DNA of 64,000 bases, from assembly GCA_022495995.1 (NCBI GenBank), contig JAFEMH010001480.1:403762-467761 (forward strand), read 5' to 3'. Within the stretch, counting starts at the first letter, position 1. Each line of letters begins with the position of its first letter. The notes below the pieces were generated by a model that was not told the DNA's origin, made no database searches, and saw only the letters and a list, made by a program, of their open reading frames with translations. Shown here one piece after another: positions 57,401 to 64,000 of the stretch. The DNA is from Adenophora triphylla var. japonica. Lineage: Eukaryota > Streptophyta > Magnoliopsida > Asterales > Campanulaceae. The position numbers were made by a program, and so were the translations under genes.

Positions 57401-58394
57401 TGTTATCGTTTTCCTTTATCTAGACGATATGCTCATAATGGGAAGTAGTCATGATTTGATCATGAACACCAAAGGCATGTTAAAGAAGAATTTTGACATG
57501 AAAGACATGGGATTAGCTGATGTAATATTAGGGATAAAGATCTCTAGAACATCTGAAGGATTAGTTCTTTCACAATCCCATTACCTAGAGAATGTTCTTC
57601 GGAAATTCAATGTCTTTGATGACCCTCCGGCTAAGACACCGGTAGACTTGGGTCTACATTTAGCCAAGAACAAAGGGGAACCAGTTTCTCAACTGGAAAA
57701 TGCAAGAATAATTGGTAGTCTGATGTACTTAACGAATTGTACACGTCCGGACATTGCATATTCAGTGAGCAAACTAAGTAGGTTCACAAGTAATCCGAGT
57801 ACTGATCATTGGAAAGCACTAATGAGAGTACTAAGATATTTAAGGTATACATTAAACCATGGGATACTTTACAAGAAATATCCAGCAGTATTAGAAGGAT
57901 ACTGTGATGCCAATTGGATATCGGACACGAAAGACTCTAAGTCCACGAGTGGATATGTATTCACAATAGGTGGAGGAGCAGTGTCATGGAAATCTTCCAA
58001 ACAGACATGTATAGCCAGATCCACGATGGAGTCTGAGTTTATAGCTTTAGATAAAGCTGGGGAAGAAGCAGAATGGCTTAAGAACTTCCTGGAGGATATT
58101 CCTTGTTGGAGCAAACCTGTGCCTGCTGTACTAATACATTGTGATAGTCAATCAGCAATTGGAAGGGCACAAAATAGTATGTACAATGGTAAGTCTAGAC
58201 ATATTCGTTGTAAACACAATACCATTAGACAGTTGATCAAGAATGGCGTTATCACTATTGATTATGTAAATTCATGTGATAACTTAGCGAATCCGTTTAC
58301 CAAAGGTATAAATCGAGATCAACTGTATAAACTGTTAAGGGGAATGGGTTTAAAACCCACAACAAAAGGACTTATAGCGGACACTCAACCTTGA
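54408..58394 (+). pseudogene. Copia B gag-pol, single frame with in-frame stops
   Basis: 1329 codons in one frame from ATG 54408 (MATEKDTTASSQ). Gag: PKFTGVDFKRWQQKMLFYL. CCHC knuckle at residues 279-292 (CYNCGKPGHLAKDC). Protease WWIDTGAT with Asp at residue 331. Pre-integrase WHDRLGH, where the first zinc Cys is Tyr (YEVC; copia A has CEIC). Integrase core KIRSDRGGEYEA. RT MDVKTAFLNGEL, with catalytic YVDD changed to YLDD near 57418. RNase H to 58394 (NPFTKGIN). Stops are TAA at 56010-56012, TAA-TAG at 56751-56756 and TAA at 57291-57293. No frameshift despite this length. The element cannot make a full polyprotein without suppression. Confidence 0.9.
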
Positions 58395-58934
58395 GAAATG
58401 GAGATCCTAGGCCCTTGGTTTAATGAGACAACCAAGTTATAAGTTCTAGTAGAGTTACTTGGAAACAACAACTCGGTTTATTAACCTGGAGATGTTGAAT
58501 ACTCATTCCCAGAACATCCAAGTACAAGCACATGTAGCAGTGGTAAGGATAAGTTGAGAAAACTTTTAATGATTTCTATACCTACGGGTAGAGTAGTGCA
58601 TGATACTCCTTATAGTGAGAATCACCTATATAAGCGAGAGGTAATTTGGCAGCCTCTAAATGAATGCTTATGAATGAGATACGTTCCAGGGCCGAAAAGG
58701 ACAAAACGTGAGAACAACAATTGTTAGAGCTGTTATTATGTGAGTATTATTGTCTTGGTATACATCCGACAGTCACTGGTTCAAAGCGACTCACTACCAA
58801 ATGGCTAGTATATCCGATAATATTTCACTAGGGAGGATTCAAGGCCACAAGCTATCTATCCCGATGTAATAATAGTTTGCCGGAACTTTGGACGAAATTG
58901 CATTCATGCATTAATTGTCATTCATGTGGGGGAT

Positions 58935-59800
58935 TGTTGGAAATGGGTAACGAAAGTTAAAATTTGACTTAACGTTGACCTAACTTCCTAACGGAATTCG
59001 TTAAATAGTTAACGAAGCAAGTTACAAAATGTATTCTACATTTAGTGTGGATTATGAAGCTCATTTATTGTCTCAAAGCCATTTCCGGGTGAATGAGAAA
59101 TTAATGACAAAGGTTTGTAACTTAACGAGAGTTATTTAAAGGGTTTTTGAAGTGGTTTGATGTGCACGGCCGAGCAGAGTCCTTGACTCGGCCGAGCAGA
59201 GCATAGGAAATTGACCAAGTATCTGGACAATCTTGCACGGCCGAGCAGAGTCCTTGACTCGGCCGAGCAGTGTGATTGACACGGCCGTGCGAGTTACTTG
59301 ACTCGGTCGTGCAGCTTGGTGCTCGGCCGAGCGAGTCCCTTGACTCGGCCAAGCAGATCCTGAATAATCACCAATTCAAACAGAAAAGTTGTGTCTTTTC
59401 ATGGGAAAAGGCACAAACCCCTTAACTCTCTTTATATACTTCCCCTCCGAATTTCAATTACACATATACTGATTTTGAGTCTTCCTAAACCCTCTTGAGT
59501 TAGTTTAATCAAATCATTTCATTTGCATCTTGTTTCATACCTCCTTCAAGTCCAAAGTTTCAAACCTTGTGTTGTTCGTTAGAACAATCAATTTGGAGTG
59601 CTCCTATTGATTGTTTATAAAGTCGTTTTATCTTACGAAAGTTTTGTCATTCAACCGTAAGCACCTGTGCGGGACAAATAACTCTTACGGAGATTGTATT
59701 CAATACAAGACTCGACTTGTCTCCTAGTTTTCCAATCTCCGTTAAATTTTCTGTCAGTTTTTCACTTAAGTTCTTGAGAAGCCATACCAAAAGTCCAACA
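58935..59800 (+). repeat. Copia B 3' LTR
   Basis: 866 bp, preceded by PPT GTGGGGGAT. Same features as the 5' copy plus one extra 22-bp palindrome unit. Confidence 0.9.
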
Positions 59801-60334
59801 GTGGGTTATGATGTGGATTAATAGATGAATTGGAGTTGATTAAGAGGTGAATGGAATTTAAATAAGTGTTGATGATAGTATAAGCATAACCTGTATCATT
59901 GTTTTGAGATTTATTTGAAATGATAGTGATTCAATTAAATGATGAAACAAAATAAGTTGAGTTCGAAAGACTAGGTAAATTTGTGTTCAATTGTATATGA
60001 ATTTGATTATGGGTTATATGGTAAATGATAAATGAAGAACACATTTGAATGTCAACTTAGAAAGGTCATAAATTTATTCAATTCGAGTCCAAATTAATTG
60101 ATTTTTAGTCTATCTAGACTAAAATTAAATATGAATTTGTAGCTAAGTTGTGAAACTAGTTGAAAATTTTTGGTGGTGAGATTACATGAAATAAATGAAA
60201 TGAGTTTATGGTTATGAATTGATAAACCAAACATAAGTATGTTTAGCGTAAGAATCTTTTAACTTGTGAGGTTAAATGAATCTATGAATGTTTATGATTG
60301 TTTGAGGTTTATGCTTAAAATATCTAAGTAGTAA

Positions 60335-60661
60335 GAGTCCATTTTGGGGGAAACTTGTTTCTCCATAAGTTATAAAAAGTCCACTTTGTAATTTTGAGTT
60401 TCGAGCGTAAAACATTGAGTTTTGAGCTTAAAACACTGAGTTTAGGCGTTAAAATACCTAGAAGTTAAAACATCGAGTTTAGGCGTTAAAACACCGAGTT
60501 AAGGTTAGCAACTAAAACATCGAGTTTATGTCTTAAAACATCGAGTTTTTGTCTTAAAACATCGAGTTTATGTCTTAAAACACTGAGTTTTTGCCTTGGA
60601 TTTTTTTAAAACAAGACTTTTTATATGTTTGGGGGAAACAGAGTTCCCCCAAAATTTTCTG
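60335..60661. mobile_element. Mutator-like MITE with internal minisatellite, 327 bp
   Basis: 9-bp TSD AAGTAGTAA (60326-60334 and 60662-60670). Ends are GAGTCCATTTTGGGGGAAAC and the complement of GTTCCCCCAAAATTTTCTG. The same family as 33671-33821, which lacks the central array. No transposase frame. Confidence 0.8.
60417..60600. repeat. 21-bp minisatellite inside the MITE
   Basis: Tandem units AAAACATCGAGTTTATGTCT plus T, 21 bp each, about eight copies of varying quality. The last four are the most regular (TTTATGTC, TTTTTGTC, TTTATGTC, TTTTTGCC variants). Confidence 0.75.
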
Positions 60662-61576
60662 AAGTAGTAATGGTATTTGTAAATATCTAAGAAGCTTGCA
60701 AGTGTTCTTGGGTGTAATCAAACCTCAATTATGTGGGTTAATGAGCTAGAAATGTTATATAGTTGTGTAATATGAGTGTTTATAAAATTCTAAGAAATCA
60801 CTTGTACCTTGAGTAGAGAAGAAAAGATATATGAACTTAATAAGTTCTCATTTTTGAGTTAAAATGTATTATACTTGCATAGTACAAGTGCGGGGTCAAA
60901 CTATTAAGCACAACTAGTATTTGAAGTAAATAAACATGAATATTTCTTGGGGTATAAAACCCAATACTGGATAGGTTGTTGTAAGAGACCCCAACTTACT
61001 TTTGTATTTCATATCTTTCGTGAAATTCTTGGTATTATAGCTTCAAGTTTACATGATTATGACTTAAATGAGTTTGATTTCATGAATTTCAAGTTGTTAA
61101 TAATCCTTTTAGTTATAATTGTCACCATTTATTATGGGTATTCCTATGGAAGAACCTTAATTTAGCCTTGGGTGAATGATATATTGTGAATAATATTGAT
61201 AGATAAAATTGATAAATGTTATAAAAATGAACTTAAAGTAGCATGAGATAAATTGAATAAATTGAATAAATGATTTAAATGATTATAAAATCAAAATGGA
61301 GATAAGATTGTGAATTGGGTTAAAGGAAAGTTGTTATTGTTGAGTTGAGCCTATGATATAGAAATGGTACATATGAGAGTTTAGAAGCGATAATTATGAA
61401 TATATGGGTTTGAGTCTATGATCTCAAGTTGTTTATAATGTTTTAGGGGTATAAATACCATGGTTATGGCATTAAGTGATAAAATTATGATAGAAAATGG
61501 TACATGTGGAGTATAAAAGTGATGAATGAGTTAAAGATAATAGAATGGGGAAATATCATGATGTATGTCATGATGC

Positions 61577-62305
61577 TGTAAGTACCTCAATCCAAACCAC
61601 TCACCATCCGAGCATACGGGAAACAGCGAGGACTCACGCATTCGTGATTCCAAAGACCCGAAACGTCCAAAAGGTCCAAAACCACCATCCAAACCAAGGG
61701 AAGACCTTTCAGGGATAAAAGGAAACTCAAGGACTTTGCAGGAATAACAAAAAATGGTCAGTTGACATAGTGGTCCGTATGGACCACTTTGCAAAGTAAG
61801 AATGGTCCGTACAGACACATACTTCAACACGCCAAAATGATGAAAAAAAATCCCACAAAGTCCACAATATTCCCTGAAATCCAGAAAACCCCAAAAACTG
61901 GTAATGACACAAAGGTCCGTACGGACCATATTGCAGTTTTTTGAGGCCTATAAATAGAAGGCTCCCCCTCCCATTTCATTCACACCTCAACTCTCTCCTC
62001 TCTTCCCCCAGCCTTCAGGAAACTCCCCAAGGCGTCCCGACCTCTTTCGGTCCTTCCCGAGGCCTCCCGAGCCTTCCCAAGGTGCTCCAAAGCCCTCCTG
62101 AGGTGCTCCAAAGTCCTTCCGAAGTGATTTCGGTTGAACCCGGTCCTTCCCTAGGCAATCCCGATCCATCTTGAGGCATACCGAGGCATCCCGAGCCGTC
62201 CTTAGGCATCCATAGCCATCCCGAGGTAATCCCCGCCTCTTCCGTTCCTTCCCGAGGTGCTCCAAAGCCCTCCCGAGGCACTTCAAAGTCCTCTCGAAGC
62301 GATTC
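61577..62305 (+). mobile_element. Tat-type LTR, left part
   Basis: Starts TGTAAGTACC with no PPT before it, so this is a 5' LTR or solo LTR inserted in AT-rich DNA. GGTCCGTATGGACC (61772), GGTCCGTACAGACA (61804) and GGTCCGTACGGACC (61914) precede the TATA box CTATAAATAG at 61948-61957. The end is not identified because another LTR start follows at 62306. Confidence 0.5.
62025..62305. repeat. Short tandem repeats, 21-bp unit, in LTR leader
   Basis: Two blocks of AGGTGCTCCAAAGCCCTCCT-type units of 21 bp occur at 62100-62142 and 62254-62305. They are separated by CCCGAGGCATCCCGAGCC-like degenerate units. Purely GC-rich tandem sequence; no gene. Confidence 0.6.
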
Positions 62306-64000
62306 TGTAAGTACCCAAATTCGGATCGTCAAAATCCGTCAGAAAGTTAATCGAAATCCGTTAACTGGCCCGCTCCAGGTTAACCGGAACTCGTTAAACT
62401 CCCCATTGTCATGCCAACGAGACGTCCCGGGACTGCCCCGTGCATCCCGACGTTGAAGCGTACTTAACACGTGTCATCTCATGTAAAAGTATGGCTTTCC
62501 CTGAAAAACGCACTTTCCGACACTTTTCGGGGGCGTTTAAGACATTTTCCGGATTGTTATTTTAAAAAACGGACAAAACCGGGACCGGGGAACGAACTCC
62601 CACGCATTTGGTGAGTCATGGGACACGTGGCAGCCATGCCACAGCCCACACATCACCTTTCAATCAGAAATCAAAGGGAAAAGACTAAAATACCCACCAG
62701 GTATACGAGTCAAAGTCCGGCCGACTCCTCAAGGCACATTTTTCTCGAAATTGCCGCGAAGCCCTCCAAAATTCCAGAATACCAAAAAAACCCCCGAAAA
62801 ACGGGGCCTAAGTCCGGCACTGACTCTACCGTAATTTTCACCCTATAAATAGAAGTGGCTGTCAAAGCCAAAGGAACAACAAAATTACCCTAAAAAATCA
62901 CTCTAGCCTATGGCCCTCACCAGTTTCACCCCTCCCGAGCTCCCGTTTTGCCTCGATTCGCGTGAAACCTCCGTATTTCGATCAAATACGTCCCTCACTG
63001 CTACGAAACACCGTTTCAAACCTCTTTCCGTGTCCCGTACACACCTTTCGAGCCAAAGGAGTCGACCCTAGCCATAGGTATAACTCCCTCTCTCTAATCT
63101 CTCGTCTCATCTCGGTTTACGCGCCAGTCGCTATAACCGTTTCGAACACCATTAATGAAATGTAGACGCCTCCGTCTAACGGGGTCCGATACGTTTTAGC
63201 CCCTCGATCCTCTTCTCTTTCCTTAAGAGAAGTAATCACGGGTTAAAACGGCGTTCCGACCCCGTTCCGTTTACTTTTTCTGTCATTTACCATTCCGGAT
63301 CGATCGATCCGTTGATCGTCATTTACTTTCATCATTTACAATTCCGAGCCGTTTTGGCTCGTTGATCGTCATTTACAACTCCGAGCCGTTTGGCTCAAGT
63401 CGATCGTCATTTACGATTAAAGGATCGTTTGATTCCATTGATCTTGCTTTAAATCTTTGTCATTTACCAAGTCCGACCCGTTTGGATCGTGATAGTATTT
63501 ACTTTTCAAAGTCCGAGTCGCAACCCAATTCGTTGATTGCATGTCATTTAATACGTATTTTTCCCGTAAAAATCGTTAACAATGTAATGCCCGGTTCAAA
63601 ACCGGAGTTCGTCCTTCGAACTCTCTTTCAAAACGCGCGAAATGACGTTTGGCCTCCGAACGCTCATCTTTCAAACTAAAAGCCGCTATTTGACATTCAA
63701 AATCATTTAATACGTATTTTTCCCGTAAAAATCGTTAACAATGAATCGCCCGGTTCAAACCAGAGTTCGTCATTCGAACTCCTTTTCAAAAAGCTCAAAA
63801 TCGACGTTTGCCACGCAAACGCTCATTTCAAACTCAAATCGACGTTTGCCACGCAAACGCTCATTTTCGTCTCAAAACCGACGTTTGTCATTCAAACGAT
63901 CGCTTTTTCAAAAAGTCACCTAATCAACGTTTGACATTCAAACCAAGATTAAGCTTGTCATTCAAGCCCCCTTTTCAAAAACACACACACACACACGATT
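62306..64000 (+). mobile_element. Second Tat-type LTR, runs off the window
   Basis: TGTAAGTACCC start at 62306 inside the previous LTR (flank GATTC). The inverted repeat GTGGCAGCCATGCCAC (62637-62652) overlaps a CACGTG G-box (62634-62639). TATA CTATAAATAG is at 62843-62852, and a pyrimidine-rich leader starts near 63080. From 63290 on it is made of GATCGTCATTTAC and related repeats. The end lies beyond 64000, so nesting is inferred from the LTR start only. Confidence 0.45.
63290..63960. repeat. Complex tandem repeats in LTR
   Basis: GATCGTCATTTAC repeats occur at 63315-63420. A 159-bp tandem duplication begins CATTTAATACGTATTTTTCC at 63545 and 63704. A 38-39-bp repeat at 63803, 63841 and 63880 contains the palindrome CGTTTGCCACGCAAACG. 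Confidence 0.7.

Larger units (their letters stand above)
53524..59800 (+). mobile_element. Copia element B, complete, near-full-length frame
   Basis: 6277 bp with TSD GTGGG (53519-53523 and 59801-59805). LTRs are 53524-54367 (844 bp) and 58935-59800 (866 bp); the 22-bp difference is one extra palindrome repeat unit in the 3' copy. PPT GTGGGGGAT. Otherwise the LTRs differ by few bases, so insertion is fairly recent. The interior is one frame, 54408-58394, with stops but no frameshift. No tRNA-type PBS. Confidence 0.95.
59806..61576. other. AT-rich non-coding region flanking copia B
   Basis: Continues the unassigned region left of copia B. Contains the MITE 60335-60661. A 72-codon hydrophobic frame at 60947-61165 has no support beyond being open. 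The stretch around 60945-61020 loosely resembles 53190-53260. Ends where a Tat-type LTR begins at 61577. Confidence 0.4.

Noticed and set aside
35307..59800. Copia A and copia B as duplicates of one insertion
   Set aside because: They have different TSDs, opposite orientation, different gag content and diverged LTRs; they are related families, not a segmental duplication.
60947..61165. 72-codon hydrophobic frame with a membrane-like C-terminus
   Set aside because: Single short frame in AT-rich DNA where hydrophobic codons (TTA, ATT, TTT) arise by composition; no homology, splice sites or promoter.
1..64000. tRNA, rRNA or small nuclear RNA genes
   Set aside because: Looked for A/B box, T-loop and conserved rRNA strings while reading; saw only primer-site matches to tRNA 3' ends. 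A tRNAscan-SE run would be decisive.

Overview
The window is plant nuclear DNA, almost certainly from a eudicot. It is packed with LTR retrotransposons of the Ty3/gypsy (Tat/Ogre-like and chromovirus-like) and Ty1/copia types, plus a 5'-truncated LINE and two short Mutator-like MITEs. The only cellular coding sequence I can support is the first coding exon (minus strand, 19823-19892) and 5' leader region of a ubiquitin-conjugating enzyme E2 gene of the UBC8/UBC28 type. The species cannot be told from the sequence. Nearly all coding regions of the elements carry stops, frameshifts or deletions.

Layout. 1-7322: remains of a Tat/Ogre-like element, made of a plus-strand pol fragment, a decayed antisense multi-exon gene with a plant mobile domain (PMD, 2323-4708), a ~30-bp minisatellite (5096-5690), a polypurine tract (PPT) and an LTR starting at 5941. 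7323-19560: two tandem LTRs of a second Tat-like family. The first is split by a complete gag-only element, TR-GAG-1 (8069-16462, target site duplication [TSD] AAAAC). 19560-21195: the E2 gene 5' part. 21203-33405: copia element D, split by copia element C (22614-27481, TSD ATGTC) and by a 2.5-kb gag-protease-only copia element E (29874-32387, TSD GGCTTC). 33671-33821: MITE. 33866-34443: LINE 3' end. 34928-51473: minus-strand gypsy element F. Its LTR is split by copia A (35307-41908, TSD CCATC) and its pol by TR-GAG-2 (42594-50059, TSD TCACC). 53524-59800: copia B (TSD GTGGG) in AT-rich DNA, followed by a second MITE (60335-60661). 61577-64000: two further Tat-type LTR starts that run off the window. 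Intact TSDs and paired LTRs give the nesting order directly.

Three observations look new to me. (1) Copia A and B have no tRNA-type primer binding site (PBS). At that position, 2 nt after the LTR, each has 14-15 nt perfectly complementary to its own U5. The two families differ at three of the paired positions, and each difference is compensated on the other strand. This fits self-priming of Tf1 type, or a conserved U5-leader RNA stem. (2) LTRs of several unrelated families carry GC-rich palindromes upstream of the TATA box. In three families they are spaced 19-22 bp apart, close to two DNA helical turns. In TR-GAG elements the same pair also occurs in the leader and just before gag. (3) In the Tat-like element at the left, one 10-bp palindrome (GTCACGCGAC or GTCGTGCGAC) occurs in the sense LTR and also in the promoter region of the antisense PMD gene.
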